Below, piece by piece: positions 16,600 to 25,116 of a stretch of 58,909 bases of DNA (positions are counted from its first letter, which is position 1; each line of letters starts with the position of its first letter). The stretch spans positions 1 through 58,909 of the forward strand of contig CAZCCV010000011.1 of the NCBI GenBank assembly GCA_964497515.1. The letters run 5' to 3'. A model generated the notes under the pieces. The model saw nothing but the letters and a program-made list of their open reading frames with translations. It ran no database searches and was not told the DNA's origin. The stretch comes from CAZCCV01 sp964497515 (GTDB taxonomy: Bacteria; Armatimonadota; UBA5829; DTLH01). Both the position numbers and the translations under genes were made by a program.

Positions 16600-18747
16600 T
16601 TGACTGCTGAGCTTTTGACGACAACTGACAGAGCGGTTATAATGCAGACAGATGCGACATTCGTCAATTGGCCTCATCAAATGATACTCAACCGCGACAT
16701 TCGATCTAGGGAAGGGCCGACTTCATCAGTGCGCGCAAGCGTGCTTGCTGGTGGATTGAGCCTCCTCGCGTTGATAATCGTGCAGATTGTCAACAGTATC
16801 GTACCGTTCGGTATACCACCCAATATCTATCTGCCCATTCACATCCTCATAGAGTTCGGATGTGTAGTAGTCTGCTTCGCGGTATTCGTGATGGGATGGT
16901 ATGGCTATAGGCAGACAGATAATCGGCAAGACCTGTTTCTAGGAGTGGCGTTCCTGGTAGTGGGGTCGATGGATTTCGTTCACACATTCTCCTACAACGG
17001 CATGCCGGATTTCCTGACTGCTAACACTGATGAGTGTGCTACAGTCTACTGGCTGGTTGCGAGGCTAATAGGCGCAGTTGCCCTGCTTATGGCGGCGCAT
17101 ATCTCCCCCAACTCAAGACGCCGCTCACTGAGACCGCCGGAACTGATTACGCTGGCATTCGTTCTAATTGCCGGCATTGTTACAGCAATTACTATCTTCT
17201 CTAATGAAATTACACTGGCATTGCAGCAATCTACCGGTGCGTTAACATCACTTAAGCAGCAGTTGGGATATGGCGTTATAGCCATTTATATTGCTGCGTT
17301 TTGGGCGGTTTCTAAGAGATTCGGCAGAAGCGTTGGGCCAAGAATCCCACTGCAAGTGGCAATTATCACTGCTATCGCCGCTGAAATCAGCCTCAGCATG
17401 TATACATCCCCTTATGACTCAAGCAATATGCTGGCTCACGTATTTAAGGGCATATCATACTATTTCGTGCTCCAAGCACTGTTTGTATCGTCTCTAGACC
17501 GACCTTATAAGGAGCTGCTTCTCGCTAGAGAACAAGTGCACGAATCCTTTGTTAACGTTGGCCAGGCTCTGGGGCTGGGATTGCGCAAAGATGAAACACT
17601 GCGAAAGATTTCCAAAATCGCACGCCAGATGTTTCAGGCCGATATGGCTGCAATTGGTGAGATAGCAGATGATGCGATGCTTGAGGTCAACATATTTGAT
17701 GGAATGGCGCCTGATGCGTTTAGCGTGCCTATCCCAGAATCGATGGTACTAGAGGCACTGGAAACCGGCGAACCGATGGTAGTTCGTAGTATAGTCCAAC
17801 ATCCGAGAGCACAAAAAAACTTCGTGAAGGTTGGGCTGCACTCGCTTGTTTCTGCCCCTATTATGTACAATGGCCGCGCAATGGGTGTTGTTTATGTTGG
17901 TACAAAACAGGAAGGCAGATACAACGACCGAGACGCGGAAGTGCTGACTGCTTTTGCGGATCACGCAGCTATTGCAATTGCTAATGCTGAATATTTTGAG
18001 CGTGAGCACCGAATAGCTGAAATCCTTCAGCAAGTGATTTTCCCACCGACAACACTGGAAGCAGGATCATTCAGTATTGTAGGCAGATACGTTCCTGCGT
18101 GGAGTGAGGCAGAGGTAGGCGGTGACCTTTACGACTATGTGGATCTGGGCCACGGCAAAGTTGGTATTGTAATAGGCGACGTCTCTGGCAAAGGCCTCGA
18201 AGCTGCAGTTCATACAGCAATCGTAAAATACTCGTTCCAAGCCTATGCCCGAGATGGCTACAGCCCTGCAGAAATACTGACGCGCGTGGATGAAGCATTT
18301 ACCCTTCGCCCAGATATGGATGACCAGCCGAGCACAGTATTTATAACAGTATTTTGCGGCATACTCGATACTGAATCGGGACACCTTGTTTACTCTAACG
18401 CCGGTCACGAACCGCCAATAAAGACAACTTCGGCGGGAGATGCTGTGCTACTCGATTCCACCAGCCCAATCTTGGGAGCAGGATTCCATAAGGACTACAG
18501 CGAAAATGAGATAGTCATCGAACCCGGGGATACACTCACTCTCTACACCGATGGCATCACTGAGTCGCGCGTGCTTGGGTCTCTTTTCGGTCAGGAAGGA
18601 CTGATAGAAGCAGTAACGGAGACTCCTGAGCAATCGCCGGAGGAGATCGCCGACCACATCTTCGCGAAAGCCCGCGAGCACGCCAGTGGATTGCTTAGAG
18701 ATGATGCTGCACTGGTAGTGGTGAAACGGGCGAGAAACATCAAATAG
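16600..18747 (+). CDS. MASE3-GAF-PP2C (RsbU/SpoIIE-type) membrane phosphatase
   Basis: Order: about seven membrane helices forming a MASE3 sensor (residues ~45-300, with MDFVHTFSYNGMPDF), a GAF domain (~325-465), and a SpoIIE/RsbU PP2C serine phosphatase (~480-712) with metal-binding EVGGDLYDY, VIGDVSGKG, NAGHEPP and LYTDGITE. It is expected to dephosphorylate an anti-sigma-factor antagonist in response to a membrane or small-molecule cue. No kinase or antagonist is nearby. The first codon is TTG with no clear ribosome binding site; ATG at 16642 or 16681 is also possible and loses no domain. Confidence 0.88.
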   Translation: MTAELLTTTDRAVIMQTDATFVNWPHQMILNRDIRSREGPTSSVRASVLAGGLSLLALIIVQIVNSIVPFGIPPNIYLPIHILIEFGCVVVCFAVFVMGWYGYRQTDNRQDLFLGVAFLVVGSMDFVHTFSYNGMPDFLTANTDECATVYWLVARLIGAVALLMAAHISPNSRRRSLRPPELITLAFVLIAGIVTAITIFSNEITLALQQSTGALTSLKQQLGYGVIAIYIAAFWAVSKRFGRSVGPRIPLQVAIITAIAAEISLSMYTSPYDSSNMLAHVFKGISYYFVLQALFVSSLDRPYKELLLAREQVHESFVNVGQALGLGLRKDETLRKISKIARQMFQADMAAIGEIADDAMLEVNIFDGMAPDAFSVPIPESMVLEALETGEPMVVRSIVQHPRAQKNFVKVGLHSLVSAPIMYNGRAMGVVYVGTKQEGRYNDRDAEVLTAFADHAAIAIANAEYFEREHRIAEILQQVIFPPTTLEAGSFSIVGRYVPAWSEAEVGGDLYDYVDLGHGKVGIVIGDVSGKGLEAAVHTAIVKYSFQAYARDGYSPAEILTRVDEAFTLRPDMDDQPSTVFITVFCGILDTESGHLVYSNAGHEPPIKTTSAGDAVLLDSTSPILGAGFHKDYSENEIVIEPGDTLTLYTDGITESRVLGSLFGQEGLIEAVTETPEQSPEEIADHIFAKAREHASGLLRDDAALVVVKRARNIK

Positions 18748-18775
18748 ACTGGCAGACTGAGCTCTCCAGATGTAT

Positions 18776-19846
18776 TTAGCTTACACCCTTCTCCCTAAGC
18801 CTTCTTTCGTGTTTAGGAGAGTGACCAGGCCCCTCTGCAACCGTTCTACCAACAGATGTGATGCGAGCAGTAAGACACGGCCCACAGAGTTCAGGGTCTT
18901 CTACAATGCACTTTTTGTTCGGATAGATCTCGTAGTCCGCCCGATACAGCACTGGTGTGTGGTTAGGCATAACTACATTTGCGCCAGCCTGCAGAGCTCT
19001 CTCTCTACCGTATTCGTCGACAGATCCGGCTGCAGTTGTCGCCGGAATCAACGAGTCCCGAGTTACTATGCGAGCCAGCGCCACCATTTTGAGAGCTTGC
19101 TGAAGCGAGCCAGTTGAACCATCGGCAAGAGGTGTATCCGGATGCGGTATGAAAGGTCCGATGCCGACCATATCTGGCTCGAGCTCTTTGATCAACATAA
19201 TATCGCCGGCCATATCGTCGATTGTCTGCCCCGGCAACCCTACCATACAGCCCGATCCGATTTGGTACTCGAGTCGTTTCAATTCTCTCAGGCAGCCGAT
19301 TCGAGCCTCCAGAGTGGAATCGGGATGCAACTTTCGAAAAAGCTCGGGATTTGATGTTTCGTGGCGAAGAAGGTACCTATCTGCTCCCGCTTCTTTCCAA
19401 AGTTGGTAGTCCTTATATGGTCGCTCACCCAAAGAGAGCGTAATCGCAATATCTGACTCCGCTCTGATTCGTCGGATAATATCCGCCATAACCTCAGCAG
19501 TATAGAATATATCCTCTCCGGACTGAAGCACCGTCGTTCCAAAGCTCCGTTCTGCGAGGCTCAAGGCAACTTCGACAATTTCATCAGGGGTCATTCGATA
19601 TCGATGAACAGACAGGTTGGAGCGCCTCAACCCGCAATAGAGACAGTCGTTCTTGCAGGTGTTGGAAAACTCGACAAGCCCCCTGATGTGCACATCGTCG
19701 CCACAGTGTTCCTTTCTCACTGCGTCTGCTGCTGCAAACAAGCGAGCTACGCTATCATCGTCTTCGAGGGCAAGAAGTGCAGCAACTTCCAAGCGGTCGA
19801 GATCACCAGTAGATATGCATTTTTCGAGTAAAGTATCAAGACTCAT
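18776..19846 (-). CDS. hydE: [FeFe] hydrogenase maturase HydE (radical SAM)
   Basis: Radical SAM enzyme with CKNDCLYCGLR (the CxxxCxxC cluster) and a BioB-type barrel (LQSGEDIFY, SLGERPYKDYQLWKEAGADRY, GCMVGLPGQT). The CLYCGLRR form and the whole pattern are those of HydE, which with HydG and HydF builds the diiron part of the H-cluster. It supports the hydrogenase at 50.5-54.8 kb. HydF and HydG are not in the window. It is a single gene convergent with the phosphatase. PylB- or BioB-like roles are less likely. Confidence 0.85.
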   Translation of the reverse strand: MSLDTLLEKCISTGDLDRLEVAALLALEDDDSVARLFAAADAVRKEHCGDDVHIRGLVEFSNTCKNDCLYCGLRRSNLSVHRYRMTPDEIVEVALSLAERSFGTTVLQSGEDIFYTAEVMADIIRRIRAESDIAITLSLGERPYKDYQLWKEAGADRYLLRHETSNPELFRKLHPDSTLEARIGCLRELKRLEYQIGSGCMVGLPGQTIDDMAGDIMLIKELEPDMVGIGPFIPHPDTPLADGSTGSLQQALKMVALARIVTRDSLIPATTAAGSVDEYGRERALQAGANVVMPNHTPVLYRADYEIYPNKKCIVEDPELCGPCLTARITSVGRTVAEGPGHSPKHERRLREKGVS

Positions 19847-20032
19847 AATCCATCAATATTATAGCACAGTGAACGCCAAGCGTATCGTTCATTAGGAACG
19901 CTCTGCGCGAGGTTTTCCCAAAACTGCCCAAATGCTGCTGTCGTGGCAATACCAAACTGCCAATAATACTGTTGTAATAATGGAGTCTGGCACGGAAAAC
20001 TACATATACAGTACCTGTGGAAGGAATAGTCT

Positions 20033-20488
20033 ATGCATCTGTTCCGACGAGCATATTTGGATAACAAAGGGCTTTCACTCATCGAAGTGATGATCTCACT
20101 TTCGGTATTTATGGTGCTTATGCTGATATTTGCAACGAGCGTTCCGATGGCTCAAAAGACAGCCAAGATGAACGGTCAGTACGCTCAGGCAATCAGCCTT
20201 TGCCAGCACAAAATCGACCAAGTGAGAGCTGTAGGTTACGGTCGACTAAACTACACTGAGCTTGAGGATGCCGGGATTATCGACGCTATCCCCAAGACCT
20301 CGCCATACTCGTTCACCAGCGTGGATGATGTAACTGAATATCTGCCCAGCCCAACTACAAAGCTGACTATTCAGAGCTTAGGAACCGATCAGTTGAAAGT
20401 GACGGCGTCTCTCACTTGGAAGACTGCTGCTCACCAATCAAAAACCACCACCGCGAGTCTGAGCGCAATTGTAACCAATGTGGAGTAG
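20033..20488 (+). CDS. Prepilin-type protein, PilV/GspI-like
   Basis: A 151-residue pseudopilin. The prepilin peptidase site is G/LSLIE in NKGLSLIEVMISLSVFMVLM, followed by the usual hydrophobic helix. GGAAGGA precedes the ATG by 7 nt. It is first of three adjacent pseudopilin-like genes. No secretin, ATPase or peptidase is in the window, so the machine lies elsewhere. Confidence 0.85.
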   Translation: MHLFRRAYLDNKGLSLIEVMISLSVFMVLMLIFATSVPMAQKTAKMNGQYAQAISLCQHKIDQVRAVGYGRLNYTELEDAGIIDAIPKTSPYSFTSVDDVTEYLPSPTTKLTIQSLGTDQLKVTASLTWKTAAHQSKTTTASLSAIVTNVE

Positions 20489-20498
20489 GAAAACAGCA

Positions 20499-21038
20499 AT
20501 GGTCAAACTGAACAATCGTGCGGGTTTCTCGCTGGTAGAGATTCTAATAGTAACCAGCCTCTCGCTGTTGATAGCAGCCGGTGCGCTGGCTATGATGATA
20601 AGCTCTGTGAAGTGTTTCAGCAACTCGAGCGTTGAGTCTTACACCGATACAGATGCAGTAATAGCTATGCAACGGATAGTAAACGACGTCCGCGAAGCAA
20701 AGAGCGTCTCAATCCTCAACGACGGGGAAGCTCTGATGATAACTTTCCCTATGACAGGCATCGACGGATACTACGACCGACACATTCCCGATACTGTGAA
20801 CGTGGTCAAGTACTACCTGTCGAATTCATCGGGCGTAGTTGGACGGTCTGGCACGTGGTTATGGAGAAGCATTGGTGCAAACACCAAAAGCGTAGTAAAA
20901 CGCGACGTCTCATCGCTCGACTTCGAGCAAGACACCACGCGATCGGTAAAGATCACTGTCACAACCAAAAATGACGCTGCTTCAGGCCCGAGGCAGACTG
21001 AATTGACACAGCGCGTAGTCTACTTGAGGAACTACTAA
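20499..21038 (+). CDS. Prepilin-type protein, PilW-like
   Basis: A prepilin signal, AGFSLVEILIVTSLSLLIAAG, with cleavage before Phe, then a soluble domain resembling minor pilin PilW/GspJ proteins. I use the ATG at 20499, which follows AGGA by about ten bases; an ATG at 20478 overlaps the previous gene. Start and stop nearly abut both neighbours, so the three form one operon. Confidence 0.8.
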   Translation: MVKLNNRAGFSLVEILIVTSLSLLIAAGALAMMISSVKCFSNSSVESYTDTDAVIAMQRIVNDVREAKSVSILNDGEALMITFPMTGIDGYYDRHIPDTVNVVKYYLSNSSGVVGRSGTWLWRSIGANTKSVVKRDVSSLDFEQDTTRSVKITVTTKNDAASGPRQTELTQRVVYLRNY

Positions 21039-22586
21039 ATGATTCAGATACTCTCACACCGAAAACCTAATGGCAGCAGGAGTGCCGGCAGCACTCTAAT
21101 AATCACTGTCATCGCAATGTTTATAATAACGGCTTCTACGCTGGGCGTTCTACTGGTCACCGCCAATGCGCTTCATCTCAACACCAGACAGCGCAGTGCA
21201 GCGGCTGGGTTCAACCTTGCTGAATCCGGAGCTGAGAAGGCCGCGCTTTGGTTGAAAGAGCTGTCAACACCACCTACAAACCCAACATCCTTCGACCCGT
21301 TCAATGGGCCTCAGACGGTAGGAGATGGCACATACTCTGTGACGGTAATTCCGGATCCGGCTAACCTATTCAACTACCTGAAGATATTCAGGATAGTATC
21401 TGTCGGCACTGAAAACGGTGTCAGCAAGAAAGTAGAAGTCGTTGTACGTCAGGCATCATTTGGACGATATGCGTACTTCACAGATAAAGAGACATCTAAC
21501 ATCGGTGGTGGAGCAATATGGTGGACGGCCGGCGAAACCGTAGACGGACCAGTCCACAGCAACAATACGGGGGGATCCAACTTTAACATCAACTACAACG
21601 GATCAAAAGCACCAATATTCCTCGATATGGTGACGGGATCTGGAAGCACGATAAACTACACACCGAGCAGACCAAAAAACGAATCGACCTACAAGAAGGT
21701 ATTCTCCGACGGAAGCAAGGGATACAAGCTGGGCGTTTCACCGATTCGCCTGCCAGACTCGACAGACGTTCAGAAGGTGGCGGCTTGGGGTTCAGGCGCA
21801 AGTTTCCCATCTAAAACCGGAGTCTATCTGAAAGCAGACACCGAGGGTGGGATATACATTCAAGGCGATGCAGAGATGCGATTTCTGCTGGATGTATCTG
21901 GAAACCAGCAGATAGAGGTTAAACAGGGGATAAATATCACAACATTGACCCTCAATAGGTCGACAGGGCAAATCTCTTCGTTTGGCACGATGGGAGAAGG
22001 CAGTCCGTCCACGTCATCTACTCTCGGTTCCGGGGTCATATACTGCTCGGGGAACATTACCTCACTGAAGGGCACTATTGCAGACAACAGAGTAGTAAAC
22101 TCTGAAATTCAGACCAGGACTGCATTCACAGTAGCCACCGACGTTAACGCAGGAAAGACCATCAAGATTACCGATAATCTTGTCTACAATACCAAACCGA
22201 ACAAACTGCTTTCCGCCGATCATTCGACAAACCTTAAGGCTGGAACTCTGGGATTGGTAGCTAAAGACATATTACTTGCGTCTACTGCCCCAAAGAACCT
22301 CGAGATCAACGCCATCTGCCTTGCAGGTGGACACAACACAACATCCGGCAGCTTCTACCTCGAAAACTACGACAAGAAGACACCAACCGGCACACTCACA
22401 GTAATTGGTGGAATCATTCAGAAAGCAAGAGGGGCAGTCGGAACATTCAACAGCTCCACGGGACAAACGCAGACCGGATATATGAAAGACTACCGATACG
22501 ACCCAAGAATGGCAGATAATCCGCCGCCGTTCTATCCCACAACTGGTCAGTATGAACGGCTCTCCTGGCAGTTGCTGCCTGATTAA
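21039..22586 (+). CDS. Large PilX-like pilus-associated protein
   Basis: 515 residues. The first ~55 resemble a PilX N-terminal segment (SAGSTLIITVIAMFIITAS...) without a canonical G/F-x-x-x-E site; the E is found later in AESGAEKAALWL, as in PilX/DUF7305-type proteins. The remainder is a long Thr/Ser/Asn/Gly-rich beta-type domain, probably exposed on the cell surface. GAGGAA precedes the ATG. Likely a tip or minor pilin in the same operon; binding target unknown. Confidence 0.75.
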   Translation: MIQILSHRKPNGSRSAGSTLIITVIAMFIITASTLGVLLVTANALHLNTRQRSAAAGFNLAESGAEKAALWLKELSTPPTNPTSFDPFNGPQTVGDGTYSVTVIPDPANLFNYLKIFRIVSVGTENGVSKKVEVVVRQASFGRYAYFTDKETSNIGGGAIWWTAGETVDGPVHSNNTGGSNFNINYNGSKAPIFLDMVTGSGSTINYTPSRPKNESTYKKVFSDGSKGYKLGVSPIRLPDSTDVQKVAAWGSGASFPSKTGVYLKADTEGGIYIQGDAEMRFLLDVSGNQQIEVKQGINITTLTLNRSTGQISSFGTMGEGSPSTSSTLGSGVIYCSGNITSLKGTIADNRVVNSEIQTRTAFTVATDVNAGKTIKITDNLVYNTKPNKLLSADHSTNLKAGTLGLVAKDILLASTAPKNLEINAICLAGGHNTTSGSFYLENYDKKTPTGTLTVIGGIIQKARGAVGTFNSSTGQTQTGYMKDYRYDPRMADNPPPFYPTTGQYERLSWQLLPD

Positions 22587-22694
22587 CGGGATGGCACTCT
22601 CTCAATCGTTCTAATCGTGGAATCTGGCGGAAGCTGAGAAGAGTCTATCTATGCCTAACTATTCAGGCGGAAGCTGAACATTCACTTTCGACTG

Positions 22695-23828
22695 TCAGCG
22701 TGCTGAAGGGAATGTAGACCACGGCTCGGCCGAATAGTACCCACCCCCAAAATAGTCCACTCCAACAGATATTGCAGATGGGCTCCAAGCTCGTGCGGAG
22801 GTAATACGACTCTCTGCTTTAGGAGCAGGCAGAGTGCGCAAGCTTTGCAGTTCGGAAGTGTATTTTGCAGTTGTGAAATCGAGTGTTACGCTCGATATCC
22901 CTGTGTGGTTGTCTATCGGATTGCTGGAAAGAAACAGACGCCCCTGATTCCAATTGGATCCAGAGACCGAGAAGAAAGATGCTTTCTGTTCTTTAGCCTC
23001 TGCCGCTGCGGCTATTCGATCTCGCTCTTCAGCTTTGCTCCTCAGTTTTTCCGCAGTAAGAATTGTTGGAGCAAGGTGACACGTAGAGCGCGCATAATCT
23101 TCGCTCGATTCATATGCAAGAAGCAGATTTGTGAGCTTCCGCCCCGGATTTGAAACAAAGCGCCCCTTCGCATACAAAGCAGTCGACGAACCTCCGTCGA
23201 GCATCATCGCTTGGGAGCAGCCCAGTGTAACCATAATTTTCGCCAGTTTGTGCATACTTATTGGGCGGGTTACAGATACAAAGAGTATTTTGTTCAATGG
23301 AGTGATGCCGACCGCGGTTCTTGTAGTATTGCGAAAGAGTGCAGGGTCACGAAAACCCTCACTCCTGGGATTCAGCGCTACCTGTCCATCATAAACAAGA
23401 GTCGGACCTCCGGCTAGGACTGTATCGTAGCTGGCGCTCTTATTTTTGAACTTCGACGGCACAATTGTCGCATTGTTATCTGCAGTTATACAAAGTGATG
23501 GGCCAACACATCCGCTGTGGATCTTGGTTCCTTCAATAACAATATCCCCCGTAGGCAGGAGAGAACGCGTATCGAAGAAAGTGCCGGTGACCGCAGCCGA
23601 CGGGCGAGTGCGAGATACCATAGAGGACACGGTCTCTGAGCTTCCACGGCCGTGCTTCGAAATGGCTACCGTTACCTTAACATTGCGGTCGTTCAGGTTT
23701 GCGTACACAACGTGGACAGGTGTAGACAAGACAACCTGTTTGCGATAGGCGACACTCGACGATTCAGCTCTGACAGCAAAAGCTGCACAGACTATGACCG
23801 AAGCTGTCAGCAGCATCAGTTTTCTCAT
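22695..23828 (-). CDS. Exported phosphodiester glycosidase (NAGPA) family protein
   Basis: Signal peptide (MRKLMLLTASVIVCAAFAVRA) and then a NAGPA-like domain: VTGTFFDTRSLLPTGDIVIEG, RTAVGITPLNKILFVSV and MLDGGSSTALY are family blocks. Members remove N-acetylglucosamine from phosphodiesters or act on exopolysaccharides. The C-terminal ~130 residues form an extra beta domain. The ATG at 23828 follows GGAGG by eight bases and begins the signal peptide exactly; the frame is open upstream to 23879. Confidence 0.82.
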   Translation of the reverse strand: MRKLMLLTASVIVCAAFAVRAESSSVAYRKQVVLSTPVHVVYANLNDRNVKVTVAISKHGRGSSETVSSMVSRTRPSAAVTGTFFDTRSLLPTGDIVIEGTKIHSGCVGPSLCITADNNATIVPSKFKNKSASYDTVLAGGPTLVYDGQVALNPRSEGFRDPALFRNTTRTAVGITPLNKILFVSVTRPISMHKLAKIMVTLGCSQAMMLDGGSSTALYAKGRFVSNPGRKLTNLLLAYESSEDYARSTCHLAPTILTAEKLRSKAEERDRIAAAAEAKEQKASFFSVSGSNWNQGRLFLSSNPIDNHTGISSVTLDFTTAKYTSELQSLRTLPAPKAESRITSARAWSPSAISVGVDYFGGGYYSAEPWSTFPSAR

Positions 23829-24016
23829 CGCAATCACCTCCGTGTAATACGTTCTCCTACTATATAATACGGTGCACAAGCCGTGCCGTTACAGCTCTAA
23901 TTGCACTTTATCGTTATTTCGTGTGAAAAACTCGTATTGTTGCTAGTTGACACAGAGTCTGGCCACCTCGATGAAGCACAGCATTGACCTTAATGCCTGC
24001 TGACGGCTACAATTAA

Positions 24017-24454
24017 GGGAATGCGGGGAGGAGCTTCTCAGCAAACCTTTACAATAGTTATTATTATGCCGATGACCATCCTACGATACTCATTGAGCCC
24101 AAAGGAACGGAAGTGCGAACCATTGAGCAATGTGAGCAGGATTGCAGACGATGTTATTCCGATGCAACCAAGGAATTTGATAGATGCATAGCTAATGCCG
24201 TCGGTACCGGAGGATTCGGAAAAAATGAGGCTATTTGCCTCGTTGGTTGTGGCATTATAGGGGGTCTGACAGGAAGCAAACTGGCTTTTGAACTTTGTGC
24301 GGGCGCCTGCACTGCTCTTTCTACCGCAGCGTTGTGGGTGGATATCGAATCATGCGCGAAGGTCAGAGACACGCTGTAGGATTCTTGCGACATTGCATAC
24401 AGAAGATGCGTCGACAATGCTAGGAAACATCATAAAGACTGTCCCGTCAGGTAG
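24017..24454 (+). pseudogene. RHS protein C-terminal fragment with an in-frame amber stop
   Basis: The frame from 24017 has no start codon in place but encodes ANLYNSYYYADDHPTILIEP, then KG: the post-core RHS motif (NLYxYxxNxPxxxxDPxG). A Cys-rich tip follows (CEQDCRRCYSDATKEFDRC). TAG at 24377-24379 interrupts it, yet the same frame goes on for 24 codons (DSCDIAYRRCVDNARKHHKD, then CPVR) with the same Cys/helix pattern before TAG at 24452. It is the tail of an RHS gene whose core is missing, decayed or displaced. Confidence 0.7.
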
Positions 24455-24469
24455 CACTGGAGGACATAT

Positions 24470-24497
24470 GCAAGGCACTCTGTGCGGAGTGCCTTGC
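24470..24497 (+). other. Hairpin before membrane-protein gene
   Basis: GCAAGGCACTC / GAGTGCCTTGC form a perfect 11-bp stem with a 6-nt loop. It lies 22 bp before the start codon at 24520 and just before its ribosome binding site, and after the RHS tail. There is no T-tract, so it may be a weak terminator or a 5'-UTR stem. Confidence 0.75.
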
Positions 24498-24519
24498 AAT
24501 TTCAGCGAGGAGGGCTTTT

Positions 24520-24963
24520 ATGAAAGATTATCTCAGCCTATCAACAATCGACCCGCTAATGATTATAGCGCCAATTTATATAATCCTTTGTCTGGTGTTC
24601 TTGTCTATAGGCAATCAATCTGAACGCGATCTTCGAAAACACGCTTTTTTGGTATTTCCTATATATCTATGCGTTGTAATAGGTCTATTATTATATGGCA
24701 ATACTGGACCCAAATTGATCTCAGCGCTAATGATTATGATAGGAAATGCAATATTAGTTGGATGGGTAGTATCACCTGGCGGGTTTGCATTTTTGATTGC
24801 ACCATTCCGTACAGTTCTAACGAAATTAGGTTTTCGTTGCGTTCAATTTCGGCCATTTGCATTTGATGATACATCAATGTGGGGACGATCATCTACACAA
24901 TTGGCTGTGCTCGTACTCATATTACTCCTGCCGCCATTTGTGTATGTATTGTATATTCGGTAG
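24520..24963 (+). CDS. Unknown small integral membrane protein, possible RHS immunity protein
   Basis: 147 residues with four to five hydrophobic segments (TIDPLMIIAPIYIILCLVFL, FPIYLCVVIGLLLYG, ALMIMIGNAILVGWVV, AVLVLILLLPPFVYVLYI). GAGGAGGG precedes the ATG by six to ten bases. The gene is more AT-rich than its neighbours, a sign of transfer. It lies between two RHS fragments, where polymorphic-toxin loci carry immunity genes; that role is inference from position only. I recognise no family. Confidence 0.6.
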   Translation: MKDYLSLSTIDPLMIIAPIYIILCLVFLSIGNQSERDLRKHAFLVFPIYLCVVIGLLLYGNTGPKLISALMIMIGNAILVGWVVSPGGFAFLIAPFRTVLTKLGFRCVQFRPFAFDDTSMWGRSSTQLAVLVLILLLPPFVYVLYIR

Positions 24964-25116
24964 GCATTACAATATCGACCGAGCAGCCGTATCAGTATGT
25001 TGGGAGGTTTGGAAATTACACTCATTATCAGAACCCTAATTTCAAGCTGCTGCAGCTTGGTGTAAGGTTCTATGACCCTGACATCGGCAGATTTACACAA
25101 AAGGATCCAGTATGCA
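24964..25116 (+). pseudogene. RHS core fragment
   Basis: A frame different from that of the RHS tail encodes QPYQYVGRFGNYTHYQN and LLQLGVRFYDPDIGRFTQKD followed by P: the end of the RHS repeat-associated core (YxYxGxYGYYxD... LYxLxxRYYDPxxGRFxxxDP). It begins right after the membrane gene and stops at the amidohydrolase start, with no tip following. In an intact RHS gene this core would stand before a tail such as 24017-24454; here the order is reversed. Confidence 0.75.

Noticed and set aside
22620..22680. GGCGGAAGCTGA present twice within 45 bp
   Set aside because: Only two short copies without regular spacing; not a CRISPR or a meaningful tandem array.
24470..24497. GGCACTC-N6-GAGTGCC resembles CIRCE half-sites
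   Set aside because: The spacer is 6 rather than 9, the outer bases do not match TTA/TAA, and it stands before a membrane-protein gene rather than a chaperone; it is simply a hairpin.
24288..24623. 111-codon frame overlapping the RHS tail and membrane gene
   Set aside because: The other frame has the RHS motif and Cys pattern, and the membrane gene has a strong ribosome binding site; this frame is a shadow.
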